DNA of 44,512 nucleotides from Bacillota bacterium (lineage in GTDB: Bacteria; Bacillota; UBA994), in contig JAGXTJ010000053.1 of the NCBI GenBank assembly GCA_018333655.1, positions 1 to 44,512 on the forward strand, given 5' to 3'. Both the position numbers and the translations under genes were made by a program. Of this stretch, positions 9,003-17,312 are shown piece after piece (position 1 is the first letter of the stretch; each line of letters begins with the position of its first letter). The notes below the pieces were generated by a model that saw only the letters and a list, made by a program, of their open reading frames with translations, did no database searches and was not told the DNA's origin.

Positions 9003-10415
9003 CTAGACCCGCGCCTGCTGCCAACCTCCATGACTAAAGCGCCAGTAGGCAAACGCGCCACGTGTCGTCTGATCGAGGGACATAGCAATCCATGCGCCCG
9101 TCAGGCCTAGACCTAAGTGATGGACGAGGAGTGTGGCGAGACTCAACCGCACTAGCCAGATGCCTGCAATCGTAATAAGCATGACGAAGCGCGTGTCGCC
9201 TGCGCCACGCAGTGACCCCATCATCACGAAGTTAGAGGCCATCATCGGCTGCACGAGGGCGATGATGCGCAAGCAGATCGTGCCGAGACGAATTACCTCG
9301 GGGTCGCTAGTGTAAAGACCTAGCAACTGATGCGGAAATATGAATATAATTATTCCCACGGTACCCATAAAGAGCATGGCTATGCGGCGCGATTCTAAGC
9401 CTAACTTCTTTGCTAAATCTGGACGCTCCGCCCCAAGGCCCTGCCCCACCAGTGTGGTGGAGGCCATGGCAAACCCCATGCCCGGTGTAAAAGACAGACC
9501 TTCGATATTAATAGCGAGCAGGTGCGCAGCGTACGGCACTGTGCCTAGACCTGCCACAATGCGCGCGAAGAGCATCATGCCTACGCGCATAATGAGCTGT
9601 TCCCCTGAGGCAGGCAATCCGACGCGCAAGATGCGGCGCATGACCGTAAAGTCGGGGCGCCAACAGTCCGTTAAACGCAGACGTAGCACAAACTTGCCGG
9701 AGAAGAACACCCCCACGACCATAAAAAGAGCGATGGCGCGGCTAAACAAAGTGGCATAACCTGCTCCCGCTACTCCGAGGGCCGGAAAGCCAAAGTGCCC
9801 GAAGATGAGGAGGTAGTTGCCCACTAAATTGATGAGATTAGCAACGACGTTGACCCGCATCGGCGTTTTCATATCACCCGCTCCACGCAGCACACCGTTT
9901 AAGATTACCGTGGCGAGCGAAAACAACAGACTGAGCCCGACAATCCTGGTGTAGGTTATGGCGATGGGCGCAACGTCAGGCTCTGCACCCATAAAGCTTA
10001 TGATAAATGGTGCGGCAACGAGAACAAAGACAGTGAGCAGGAGTGACATCACTATCGCCAACATGAAGGACTGGCGTGCCGCATGATTGGCACCATCTAC
10101 ATTGCGCGCCCCCATCAGCCTGGCAATGACAGCAGTGTTGCCAACGGTAACCGCAGAAAAAAGCGCTTGCGCAGCGAACATGGGTTGATTACTGAGACCC
10201 ACCGCGGCGATAGCACTTGCCCCAAGGCTACCGACCATCATCATGTCTACCATACTCACTAGGGTCATGAGTATTTGCTCCACCATGGCAGGCAGGGCGA
10301 GGCGTAAAACTTGAGACTGTATCTCTCCACTGTGTGGCTCATGGCCTAGCTCATGCAAGGAAAGCGGATGAGAGATGGCCCTGTGCGAGACTCCTGTGGT
10401 CGAGGCTCCTGTCAT
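9003..10415 (-). CDS. MATE family multidrug/Na+ (or H+) antiporter
   Basis: Integral membrane exporter of 470 residues, the typical MATE length, with roughly twelve hydrophobic segments in two related halves. The first conserved stretch, PAMVEQILMTLVSMVDMMMVG, and repeated RGAGDMKTPM / RGAGDTRFVM motifs at the equivalent place in each half mark the family. The first 35 residues are hydrophilic and probably cytoplasmic. ATG start with AGGGGG 7 bases upstream. It is monocistronic, with a repeat-filled gap behind it and a terminator in front. The substrate cannot be told; cationic drugs or a metabolite are both possible. Confidence 0.93.
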   Translation of the reverse strand: MTGASTTGVSHRAISHPLSLHELGHEPHSGEIQSQVLRLALPAMVEQILMTLVSMVDMMMVGSLGASAIAAVGLSNQPMFAAQALFSAVTVGNTAVIARLMGARNVDGANHAARQSFMLAIVMSLLLTVFVLVAAPFIISFMGAEPDVAPIAITYTRIVGLSLLFSLATVILNGVLRGAGDMKTPMRVNVVANLINLVGNYLLIFGHFGFPALGVAGAGYATLFSRAIALFMVVGVFFSGKFVLRLRLTDCWRPDFTVMRRILRVGLPASGEQLIMRVGMMLFARIVAGLGTVPYAAHLLAINIEGLSFTPGMGFAMASTTLVGQGLGAERPDLAKKLGLESRRIAMLFMGTVGIIIFIFPHQLLGLYTSDPEVIRLGTICLRIIALVQPMMASNFVMMGSLRGAGDTRFVMLITIAGIWLVRLSLATLLVHHLGLGLTGAWIAMSLDQTTRGAFAYWRFSHGGWQQARV

Positions 10416-10502
10416 GCTAATGCCCCCTAATATTTCGCGTGCAATAATAAACTACCGTGTCAAGGGAGAGAAGTCAAGCTAATCTGAATGCGTTTAGAGA
10501 GG

Positions 10503-10836
10503 GGAAGGTGCGTTTTTCACCACAGAGTACAAGAGACAAGAAGCAAGAAATAAGAGGCAGGATAGGGAAGGTACGTTTTTTACCACAGAGCACACAGAGG
10601 TCACAGAGAAAGAAAGAGTTTATTTAAGCAAATACCCTCGTTCCTTGTTCCTCTCTTTTCCACGCCTCTGTGCCTCTGTGGTTGAAATCGTCTCCTACCC
10701 TTGTAGCACGGGGAGGGAATTTTTTTACCACAGAGTAGAGGTTAGAGTGGGGAAGACACGCTTTTTACCACAGAGTACACAGAGGTCACAGAGAAACAAG
10801 GAGGCCCTCTGTGGTTGAAATCGTCTCCTACCAAGC
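10503..10836. repeat. Composite intergenic repeat (ACCACAGAG / CTCTGTGGT family)
   Basis: The 513-bp gap between the MATE and EamA genes is built from related units. Four copies of a GGGAAG...TTTTTNACCACAGAG unit start near 10503, 10564, 10711 and 10749; two continue with ACACAGAGGTCACAGAG. Two inverted-orientation units CTCTGTGGTTGAAATCG...TCTCCTACC lie at about 10665-10699 and 10805-10836, so direct units can pair with inverted ones. A decayed AAGCAAG heptamer stretch sits inside at 10530-10563. No gene is visible. Confidence 0.8.
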
Positions 10837-10928
10837 AAGTGAGAAACAAAAGGTTCAACAGTGCAACCATAACTGTGCCTCAAAATCATACTAATTTATG
10901 TTAGAATGGTCAGGTAAGGGGGTGGCAC

Positions 10929-11804
10929 ATGACGACTAGGACACTGCCACAGTGGCAGGCTAATCTCGCTTTGTTTGGTGTCACCATCGTGTGGGGCGCT
11001 ACTTTTGTGGTTGTCAAAGACGCCATCGGCACTATTACGCCATTTTATTTTCTCGCCGGCCGCTTTAGTCTGGCGGCACTCGTGCTGGCACTCATTCCCG
11101 GCACGGTGCGGGGGCTACTCCCCCACTGGCGGTTAGTAATCGCGCCTAGCCTCATGATGACCTCTGGCTTTGCCTTGCAGACCTTGGGCCTGCAATTTAC
11201 GACAGCCTCACGCGCTGGCTTTATTACTGGCTTGTCGGTGATATTGGTGCCGCTCATCGTAAGCCTCTATAGTCGCGCTTGGCCGCCCCGGCAAGTTACG
11301 CTCGGGGTGACACTGGCCGCGCTCGGGCTATTTTTTCTTAGCGGTACTGGTCGCGACCCGTTTAACTTCGGTGACGCCCTAGTTCTTGGATGTGCGCTGA
11401 GTTTTGCCTTGCAGATAATCACCATCGGCAGGCGCGCCAAAGAGCTCAACCCTCTCTCGTTTGCCCTAGGGATGACCGGAGTCGCGGCCACTCTTTTTAG
11501 TTCGCTAGCTTTAACCCTAGAGAGCCCTCCGACTAGTTTTCCCCCTGAGCTGTTCTTCGCCCTCGGCATGACTGCCTTCTTAGCCACGGCGCTCGCTTTT
11601 TATGTGCAGTGCCGCATGCAGCAGTTTACCAGCGCAACGCATACCGCCCTAATTTTTTCGGCTGAGCCTGTCTTTGCCGCTGTCTTTGGCTACCTCGTGG
11701 CAGGCGAAAGACTAGGCGCCCTAGGTGTACTCGGCGGCGCCATGATTGTGCTCGGCATTGTCTTGGCAGAACTGCGACCTCTGCCCGCCGCTCGCCCCGC
11801 TTAG
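10929..11804 (+). CDS. EamA/DMT-family transporter
   Basis: Drug/metabolite transporter superfamily member of 291 residues with about ten hydrophobic segments and two EamA halves. The first half has FGVTIVWGATFVVVKDAIG; the second ends with ALIFSAEPVFAAVFGYLVAGERL, the classic EamA signature. Probably an exporter of amino acids or small metabolites; the substrate is unknown. ATG start with AGGGGGTG just upstream. It is one of only two plus-strand genes in the window. Its TAG stop overlaps the convergent gene's TAA stop in the 4 bases TTAG. Confidence 0.93.
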   Translation: MTTRTLPQWQANLALFGVTIVWGATFVVVKDAIGTITPFYFLAGRFSLAALVLALIPGTVRGLLPHWRLVIAPSLMMTSGFALQTLGLQFTTASRAGFITGLSVILVPLIVSLYSRAWPPRQVTLGVTLAALGLFFLSGTGRDPFNFGDALVLGCALSFALQIITIGRRAKELNPLSFALGMTGVAATLFSSLALTLESPPTSFPPELFFALGMTAFLATALAFYVQCRMQQFTSATHTALIFSAEPVFAAVFGYLVAGERLGALGVLGGAMIVLGIVLAELRPLPAARPA

Positions 11805-12091
11805 CGCGATTTAGCGAGCTCCTCTAGACGCACTAATAGCTTTTCCACTTGACTGCGGTCATCGAGCATAAAGCCGAGCTGCTGCCATAAGTCCTCTCTC
11901 CCGAAGTAAGCTTCAGGCAGAAAAGAGAAAGCATGCATCGCCTGCCCTAGGGCAAAGGAGGCCGGCTTCATCGCTTCGCCAAAGAAGATGGCCGGCACCT
12001 CTAGGCCGTACCGATGTATCTTTTGCGCTACTTGCTCAATGAGCTTGGCCTGTGCGGCTCGACAAGGCTCTGGAACGGGCACAAATTCCAC
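11801..12091 (-). CDS. Small uncharacterised protein, paralogue of 31111-31416
   Basis: Ninety-six residues, soluble, no signal peptide. It aligns along its length with the 101-residue protein at 31111-31416. Shared features are an IxxYGLExPAIFF / IEKYDMITPSLFF segment, a KPxSFxxGQAMxAF / KPISFVTGQALFAF core, then a C-terminal LLxDRxxVExLLxxLE helix. The core glycine-glutamine pair and the DR(S/E)xVE helix are the conserved points. I do not recognise the family. GTG start with GGGGG 8 bases upstream. It converges on the EamA gene. Confidence 0.75.
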   Translation of the reverse strand: MEFVPVPEPCRAAQAKLIEQVAQKIHRYGLEVPAIFFGEAMKPASFALGQAMHAFSFLPEAYFGREDLWQQLGFMLDDRSQVEKLLVRLEELAKSR

Positions 12092-12144
12092 TTGCTATTC
12101 CCCCTCTTGATTTTGTCTAGTGTTCACCACAAGGTAATGTTTAA

Positions 12145-12174
12145 CACAAAAACGCGCCCCCTAGGGGGCGCGTT
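12145..12174 (-). terminator. Strong rho-independent terminator
   Basis: A perfect 24-bp palindrome (12-bp arms, 12151-12174) reading AACGCGCCCCCT and its complement, followed on the minus strand by TTTTTGTGTT. It would end transcription coming from the module at 12.4-14.3 kb before the next minus-strand gene. Confidence 0.85.
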
Positions 12175-12204
12175 CACTAGGAGTTAGAAAAAAACTCGCT
12201 AGCT

Positions 12205-12330
12205 ATTATGGTGGGCACAACCGGTTTCGAACCTGTGACTTCTACCGTGTCAACTAAGGGAATGGTCTATGTCCTCCTCGGGCGGGGTTGGTTAGAATCA
12301 GGAATAGCAATGGGCCATGCTACTTGCTGC
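12205..12330. repeat. Direct repeat containing the tRNA fragment, left copy
   Basis: About 125 bp nearly identical to 17663-17789, same orientation: the tRNA 3' fragment, then CAACTAAGGGAAT, a GGCGGGGTTGGTTAG stretch and an end at CTACTTGCTGCGAA. The two copies bracket 5.4 kb that contains both protease modules. Confidence 0.85.
12209..12253 (-). tRNA. 3' fragment of a tRNA gene (Val-GAC-like), left copy
   Basis: On the minus strand the 45 bp read as the 3' part of a tRNA: an anticodon loop TTGACAC (GAC would be valine), the 3' anticodon strand GGTAG, a variable loop, a T-arm with GGTTCGAAACC and an acceptor strand ending CCACCA. The 5' half is missing: the bases before the loop do not pair with GGTAG and no D-arm is seen. 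So it is a fragment, not a working tRNA. About 75 bp beyond it (to about 12330) are also repeated at 17.7 kb. Confidence 0.7.
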
Positions 12331-12395
12331 GAAATTGGCTCGGATGTAAGCAGAAGGGAGATGCGAATCAAATCTAGATGTCCGCGCCACCCTCA

Positions 12396-13334
12396 CTAAC
12401 GCCCTGACGCGGTGAGCTTTTCAAGCAGGGAGCTAAACTCTGGATCATCTTCGGCCACCACACTGCCCCTGCGAGTGGCCCATGTGACGCCACCATCTTC
12501 TGCTTCCACCAAGAAAATAAGGTATCGCTGGTTGACCTTCGCATCAGGAGGGAGAAGCAAGGAATAGGCACCGTGAGTACCTTCACCTTTAAACTCCTTG
12601 AGAGTTGTGAATCCAGCTCGCGTTAGCATCCCGTTGGGAATTAGCTCGGCCGAGACAACCTCAATCATCAAAATGTGGTCGGCCATGTTGATGAGAGCGG
12701 CCTGGCTCGGAGCTTCCTCTATCACTTGGACATCTCTGTTCCTCAGGAAACGGTAGGAGCGGACTTGATTGGCCGGGGCAAGACTGCGAATGTACGCTCG
12801 GAGCCGCGAAAGGGAATTATACCGGGGGTCCTGAAACGGGGCTATGAACACGCGCTCCGCGGGATTAGCAAGGCGCTGCACCTGGTCGCTTGGGACATCT
12901 ACGCGAAATGTAAAATCAGAGCGGGCTACATAAAAATCAAATGGATACACGGTGGCAGCGAATCTCGATAACAATAACAGGTAGGTTTCGCCCTGCGTGA
13001 GGAGATCACCCTCTCCATAAACCTTGATTGTACTTTCTACCATGCGCGAAAGTATATTTTCTTCTATCTTCACATCGTAAAAACCAACGCTCGCTCCTTC
13101 CGGCGGGGTCGTCAGTACAGTGCCGACGATCACATTCGAAGACAAATAAATCACATGGTTTTCAAACGTGGGCTCCACATATGACAAGCCGAATACTGCC
13201 CCTCCCCTGGGGCCGTGAAACTCCGTCAGAGCTAACCGTCGCGGGGGGAACAGCACGGTTACGACAGAGTAGGCTACTACGCTTACCAAAAGCGCGGCCA
13301 CGGCAACGAGAACAGTCTTTCTCCCTTTTGTCAT
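12396..13334 (-). CDS. Membrane-anchored protein with two NTR/OB-like repeats, copy A
   Basis: About 312 residues from MTKGRKTVLV. One N-terminal membrane helix (residues 6-27) is followed by an extracellular part. Two similar segments can be seen inside: SSNVIVGTVLTTPPEG...GETYLLLLSR and ADHILMIEVVSAEL...NQRYLIFLVE, each with the pattern exposed strand, KG/EGD region, then YLxFL. This resembles NTR/TIMP-like OB folds, but it is an inference from pattern only. It starts 20 bp after the metalloprotease stop with GGAGGGAG 7 bases upstream, so the two are co-transcribed. It is about 60 percent identical to the 15504-16478 product. It could be a partner, anchor or inhibitor of the protease. Confidence 0.8.
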   Translation of the reverse strand: MTKGRKTVLVAVAALLVSVVAYSVVTVLFPPRRLALTEFHGPRGGAVFGLSYVEPTFENHVIYLSSNVIVGTVLTTPPEGASVGFYDVKIEENILSRMVESTIKVYGEGDLLTQGETYLLLLSRFAATVYPFDFYVARSDFTFRVDVPSDQVQRLANPAERVFIAPFQDPRYNSLSRLRAYIRSLAPANQVRSYRFLRNRDVQVIEEAPSQAALINMADHILMIEVVSAELIPNGMLTRAGFTTLKEFKGEGTHGAYSLLLPPDAKVNQRYLIFLVEAEDGGVTWATRRGSVVAEDDPEFSSLLEKLTASGR

Positions 13335-13354
13335 ACAACGTCTCCCTCCTCTCC

Positions 13355-13990
13355 TCAATAGTTCTGCCTAAGATGTTCTATATCCCTAATAGTCAATATG
13401 GGCCGCATCCCATCAGCCCCATACATGACATCCTGCGAGTTTGGGCTGTGTCCAAACCACCCTAAGGCGTGACCGAGTTCATGGGTAAACGTCGTGCGGT
13501 TGCGGTCGGTGCGCTGCCACCACAGAAGTAGGAAGCCTCGCTGCGGCACCCATACCCTCATCAAGTCAAGTCTATGGTTAGAGATGGACCGAAGTCCATG
13601 GGTGGGACAGTTAAAGGTGTGGTTTCCAACGTTGGCAGAACTCACGATAATGGCAACACCCACGCGCCCCTGCAGACGGGGTTCCTCTTCCTCAAGTCTA
13701 CTTCGTGTTCCTCCAAAAATCTCTATTGACGCAGCAGGGCGATCATTGACTCTAGACGTGTGAATGCCAGCTCTCACCCATTGGTTCCGCGCATGATCTA
13801 CATATGCCGCGAAGTCCGTCGGAGTGAATCCATCGTCAAAGAGGTGCGCCCATATGGTTCTGTTAGGATTGAACCCTATTGTATTGATATCCGAGTGAAA
13901 GACAGTCAGCGTTCTGGGCGTCGTGGCCGAAACCATCATTGGACTAACTAAGATGAGCACAAATGCTAGAACCACGAATACTTTTCTCAC
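13355..13990 (-). CDS. Secreted metzincin-like zinc protease, copy A
   Basis: 211 residues from a GTG start. Residues 1-20 form a signal peptide (VFVVLAFVLILVSPMMVSA). The mature domain has the zinc site HELGHALGWFGHS (His170, Glu171, His174, His181) and a likely Met-turn DVM at Met189, as in matrixin-like metzincins. The third histidine is one residue later than in the standard HExxHxxGxxH. No propeptide cysteine switch is visible. The longer frame starting TTG at 14104 is rejected: the DNA leader is conserved with copy B but in a different frame, and both copies give exactly 211 residues from the aligned GTG. Confidence 0.82.
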   Translation of the reverse strand: MRKVFVVLAFVLILVSPMMVSATTPRTLTVFHSDINTIGFNPNRTIWAHLFDDGFTPTDFAAYVDHARNQWVRAGIHTSRVNDRPAASIEIFGGTRSRLEEEEPRLQGRVGVAIIVSSANVGNHTFNCPTHGLRSISNHRLDLMRVWVPQRGFLLLWWQRTDRNRTTFTHELGHALGWFGHSPNSQDVMYGADGMRPILTIRDIEHLRQNY

Positions 13991-14257
13991 AAACACTCTC
14001 TTCTTAATTTTACGTGGGTTGTTTAAGGCGGAATTGCTGTAAAACGACTGGGGGAGTCTCAGAACTGGCACTGGCTGGACCCTGCTTTCTCCCTTAAGGG
14101 GCAAGGCATGTGGGTTTTAAGGGGATTTTTTGCTTTACCTGTCAAAAAATTAATTGAATCTACAACTCCCGCCAGAGAGGGCCAGTGTGTGTGAGCGTTA
14201 AACTAGTCTGGCAAACACTGCCCGCTTCATGCCTCGCAACTAGTTCGTCGGTGAGAT

Positions 14258-14599
14258 TTACAGTCCGACAGAAGGAGCAGCCAATGTGTACAATACCCGG
14301 CTCCACCTCATTTCTGGTAGAAGTTTCTATAATGACTATAGCTTACCCCCCACCAATGTCAAGATTTATTGCTAATATTAAGTTAAATTAACATCTTAAT
14401 AGTTAACCTAATTGGCCGCTCTAAAGACCACCCCTGCAAATCATCAGAGCATAGGCTCCTATTTCCCGAAGGCTTTACGCTGCCAGTTTCAATTACGGCT
14501 CCAGAGTGGGCCTAGCCAAAGAAGAAAACCCTCGTGGGTTAATTTTTAACTATTAGTCGTTTTTACTAAACACAAGAGCGCCAAAGGCGCAAAACCTCT
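14258..14599. repeat. Module leader/upstream repeat, copy A
   Basis: About 340 bp over 90 percent identical to 17313-17654, covering part of the 5' leader, the promoter and some 240 bp upstream of it. The first 110 bp also match 27701-27811. The upstream part contains no open gene and ends at GCGCCAAAGGCGC-like sequence, where copy A meets a 64-bp palindrome. Confidence 0.9.
14335..14362 (-). promoter_or_regulatory. Promoter A with palindrome over the -10
   Basis: -35 TTGACA (14357-14362), 16-bp spacer, -10 TATAGT (14335-14340). A 15-bp near-palindrome CTATAATGACTATAG overlaps the -10 and start region and could be an operator. The leader to the protease GTG is about 340 nt. The same promoter and palindrome occur at 17.4 and 27.8 kb. 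Confidence 0.7.
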
Positions 14600-14663
14600 G
14601 CGACAGAGGGGACGGTTCTTTTTGTCGCAAAACACCGACAAAAAGAACCGTCCCCTCTGTCGC
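14600..14663. repeat. 64-bp palindromic element, copy 1
   Basis: Perfect 28-bp inverted arms (GCGACAGAGGGGACGGTTCT and 8 more bases) around an 8-base loop. Same element at 24502-24565 and 27816-27879. It lies just past the DUF6273-like gene's stop side and abuts the module leader repeat. Confidence 0.95.
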
Positions 14664-14684
14664 AACGTCCCCGTTGTCGTGCGT

Positions 14685-15425
14685 TTATGGTGAACGAGTC
14701 CATATTGCTGGTCGAAAGCCACTTTCTCTTGTAGCTTCTGCCTCAGAAAAGCTCAATCTTCTGCGCCCACGATCAGGGTCACTTGCACCCGATTGAGCTA
14801 CGCGCCCCTCCGATACACCAGGCGAACGAAGCCAGCTGCGATAGAGTATGTTGAATGTGCCGGACTCTGCATACTTTCGTACCTCCGTTATGGATAACAC
14901 GAACATCGCGTTTTGGGGCGTAACGCTTCCGGCACCTACGTGAGTTAATAAACTAGGGTCAATACGCTGGAGTTCGTGTTCCATATCCGAAGCGACATTA
15001 TCTATATTTTCCGCTGGCAATGCGCGTTCTCTCAGTTCAGGGGCTAATATATTAGCGAACCATGCGTCCAATGTGGGGCGTAGCACATCGCTTTCACTCA
15101 AACTCGTAAACACGTTTTCGCTATTAAATTGAACACCTACAGGCTCCGTCAGTATTCTCGAAGTACCATCTGCCAAGGTCAGTGTCATGGCATAGCGGTT
15201 TCCTACGAACTGCCCGCGCTCGGTAATGATGAGCTTGTTTCTATTTGCATCCCTAGTTAATACTCGCCACTCCATGCCGGTGCTATCTATAAACAACTCA
15301 TTAGTGCGAGGAAGATCGATCCCCAGTCTGTAATGATCAATCCAAAGCAAACTTAAAAATCCTAACACCACTATTGCCACTACCCCTGCACAAAACAAGA
15401 ATAGTGCTTGACGTGTTGTTCGCAT
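14685..15425 (-). CDS. Membrane-anchored protein with DUF6273-like C-terminus
   Basis: 246 residues. One N-terminal membrane helix (residues 7-28, FLFCAGVVAIVVLGFLSLLW) precedes an extracellular region. The C-terminal part reads FVLSITEVRKY, YRSWLRSPG, then GFRPAIW, which is the order seen in DUF6273 domains of Bacillota surface proteins (WxLRSPG ... GVRPAxW). The domain is short, so it may be partial. ATG start with AAAGGAG 8 bases upstream. It lies between the two protease modules and has no counterpart in either. The function is unknown. Confidence 0.65.
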   Translation of the reverse strand: MRTTRQALFLFCAGVVAIVVLGFLSLLWIDHYRLGIDLPRTNELFIDSTGMEWRVLTRDANRNKLIITERGQFVGNRYAMTLTLADGTSRILTEPVGVQFNSENVFTSLSESDVLRPTLDAWFANILAPELRERALPAENIDNVASDMEHELQRIDPSLLTHVGAGSVTPQNAMFVLSITEVRKYAESGTFNILYRSWLRSPGVSEGRVAQSGASDPDRGRRRLSFSEAEATRESGFRPAIWTRSP

Positions 15426-15481
15426 GTAAAACTCCTTTCTTCGTACCCAAAGAGCAACGCGTTTTACATCTGCATCCTCTA

Positions 15482-15494
15482 CCGACAGAGGGGA
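15482..15494. repeat. Half-copy of the 64-bp palindrome
   Basis: CGACAGAGGGGAC matches the outer 13 bp of one arm of the 64-bp palindromes, with no facing arm. It sits between the DUF6273-like gene and module B. Confidence 0.5.
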
Positions 15495-15503
15495 CCTCCC
15501 CCA

Positions 15504-16478
15504 CTAACGCCGTGACGCGGTGAGCTTTTCGAGCAAGGGGCTAAACTCTGGATCTGTTTCGGCGACGACACTACCCCTGCGAGTGGCCAAGGTGATGTGT
15601 CCGTCATCTTCTTCCACCAAGAATACAAGATAGCGCTGATTGATCTCCACGTAAGTAGGCAGAAACAAGATGGTTGCAACATTCACCCCTTTGAATGTGC
15701 TTGCGGTTGTTGTGGCATGTATCCCTTCGCCCTTGTATGTATGGATAGTTCTAAAACCGACCATCGCTGCCGTCCCATTAGCGTTCAGTTCGGCGGAAAT
15801 AGTCTCAATCAACAGAATGTGATCTGCCAGATTGATGAGAGCGGCGTGACTCGGAGCTTGCTCTAGCACTTTTACATCTCTGTCTCTATGTATATAGCGC
15901 ATTCTATTGGCCGGGGCTAGACCGCGAATGTACTGTCTTAGCCGCGAAAGAGAGTTATACTTGGGGTCCTGAAATGGGGCCATGAAAACGCGCTCCGCAG
16001 GATTAACAAGGCGCTGCACTTGGTCGCCCAGGCCGTCTACCCGAAACACAAACTCCGAATCCGCTACGTAAAAATCAAATGAGAAAGTGGTGCGAGCGAT
16101 TCTCGATAACAACATCAGATAAGTTTCGCCCACTTCGAACAAATCGTTCTCTGCAGACACCATAATTGTGTTCCCGGCAGTGCGAGAAATCAAATCCTCT
16201 TTTACCTCAACCTCAAAGATGCCTTGCTGTTCTGCCCTTCCTTCCGGTGGAGTCGTCACTATCGTGCCGACGATAACGTTCGAAGACAGCATAATCACAT
16301 GGTTTTCAAACGTTGGCTCCACTAGTGGCAAACCAAACAATGATCCCCCCCGTGGGCCGTGGAACTCAGTCAGGGCTAAACGTCGTGCGGGGAACAGCAC
16401 GGCTGCGGCAGAGTAAGCCACTGCGCTTACCAAGAGTACGGTCACTGCAACAATAATAGTCTTTCTCTTTTTTGTCAT
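15504..16478 (-). CDS. Membrane-anchored protein with two NTR/OB-like repeats, copy B
   Basis: About 324 residues from MTKKRKTIIV; paralogue of the copy A product, with the same N-terminal membrane helix and TEFHGPRGG, FENHVIxLSSNVIVGT, NPAERVFxAPFQDP and GSVVAExDPEFSxLLEKLTAS blocks. Differences concentrate in the second repeat, where copy B has an insertion (GIHATTTASTFKGVNV). The ATG aligned to copy A is chosen; a GTG one codon earlier is possible. GGGGAGG lies upstream, and the gene starts 20 bp after the protease stop. Probably the anchored partner of protease B. Confidence 0.8.
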   Translation of the reverse strand: MTKKRKTIIVAVTVLLVSAVAYSAAAVLFPARRLALTEFHGPRGGSLFGLPLVEPTFENHVIMLSSNVIVGTIVTTPPEGRAEQQGIFEVEVKEDLISRTAGNTIMVSAENDLFEVGETYLMLLSRIARTTFSFDFYVADSEFVFRVDGLGDQVQRLVNPAERVFMAPFQDPKYNSLSRLRQYIRGLAPANRMRYIHRDRDVKVLEQAPSHAALINLADHILLIETISAELNANGTAAMVGFRTIHTYKGEGIHATTTASTFKGVNVATILFLPTYVEINQRYLVFLVEEDDGHITLATRRGSVVAETDPEFSPLLEKLTASRR

Positions 16479-16498
16479 CACAGCGTCTTCCTCCCCTA

Positions 16499-17134
16499 TC
16501 AGTAGTTCTGCCTAAGATGTTCAATGTCCCTAATAGTCAGCACAGGTCGACGCCCATCAGACCTATGCATAACGTCTTGGGAGTTTGGACTGTGTCCAAA
16601 CCACCCTAGGGCGTGCCCCAGTTCATGGGTAAATGACGTGCGATAATAGTCAGCGTGCCACCACAAATAGTACCAAGGTTGTCGAGGTACGTATACCCTC
16701 ATCAGATCGATTCGATGATTAGGGATCGACAAGGTTCCACGGGTGGGGTGTTGAAAGGTGTGGGTGCCAACCATGGGCCAATTCACGGGAACAGTAAGGG
16801 CAGAGCGCGTGCGCAAAGCAGCATTCATGTTCTCAAGGTCAGCTCGACTTCCCCCAAAAATCTGTATAGAAGCGGGTGGAAGATCATCTACTCCAAACGT
16901 GTGAATACCCGCTCTCGCCCATTGGCTCTGTGCATGGTTTATATATGCTTGAAACTCCGCTAGAGTAAACCCCCTGTTATTAACTAGAGTTGACCATATG
17001 GTTCTGCTAGGATTAAATCCTATCCAAGCTTCATCGGAGTGAAAGACGGATAGCGTTCTGGACGTCGTGGCCGAAACCATCATTGGACTAACTAAGATGA
17101 GCACAATTGCTAGAATCACGAATACCCTTCTCAC
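16499..17134 (-). CDS. Secreted metzincin-like zinc protease, copy B
   Basis: 211 residues from a GTG that has a perfect AAGGAGG 6 bases upstream, which fixes the start for both copies. Signal peptide RRVFVILAIVLILVSPMMVSA, then a domain with the identical zinc site HELGHALGWFGHSPNSQDVM (His170, His174, His181, Met189). The N-terminal and C-terminal thirds match copy A closely. The middle (substrate-facing, residues 90-150) has diverged, for example ADLENMNAALRTRS against SRLEEEEPRLQGRV. That pattern fits paralogues with different targets, though the targets are unknown. Confidence 0.82.
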   Translation of the reverse strand: MRRVFVILAIVLILVSPMMVSATTSRTLSVFHSDEAWIGFNPSRTIWSTLVNNRGFTLAEFQAYINHAQSQWARAGIHTFGVDDLPPASIQIFGGSRADLENMNAALRTRSALTVPVNWPMVGTHTFQHPTRGTLSIPNHRIDLMRVYVPRQPWYYLWWHADYYRTSFTHELGHALGWFGHSPNSQDVMHRSDGRRPVLTIRDIEHLRQNY

Positions 17135-17312
17135 AAGCACCCTCCTTGAATTTGCGTAGGTTATTTTGGGGCGGAATTGCGGCAAAACTACTGTGGTCGC
17201 CTCAAAACTGGCACTGGCTGGTCCCTGCTTTTCTCTTAAGGGGCAGGGCAGGTAGGCTTTAATGGGATTCGCCACTTCGTCTGTCAAGAGCCTTTTTGAA
17301 TCGATACCTTTC

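Noticed and set aside
12208-12399. Open frame beginning MVGTTGFEPVTS, and its partner near 17.65 kb
   Set aside because: This peptide is a known artefact of reading the opposite strand of a tRNA 3' end; the region is the tRNA fragment repeat.
13991-14104. N-terminal extension of protease A to the TTG at 14104 (and of B to 17287)
   Set aside because: The two extensions are in different frames relative to the conserved DNA, lack a shared peptide and would bury the signal peptide.
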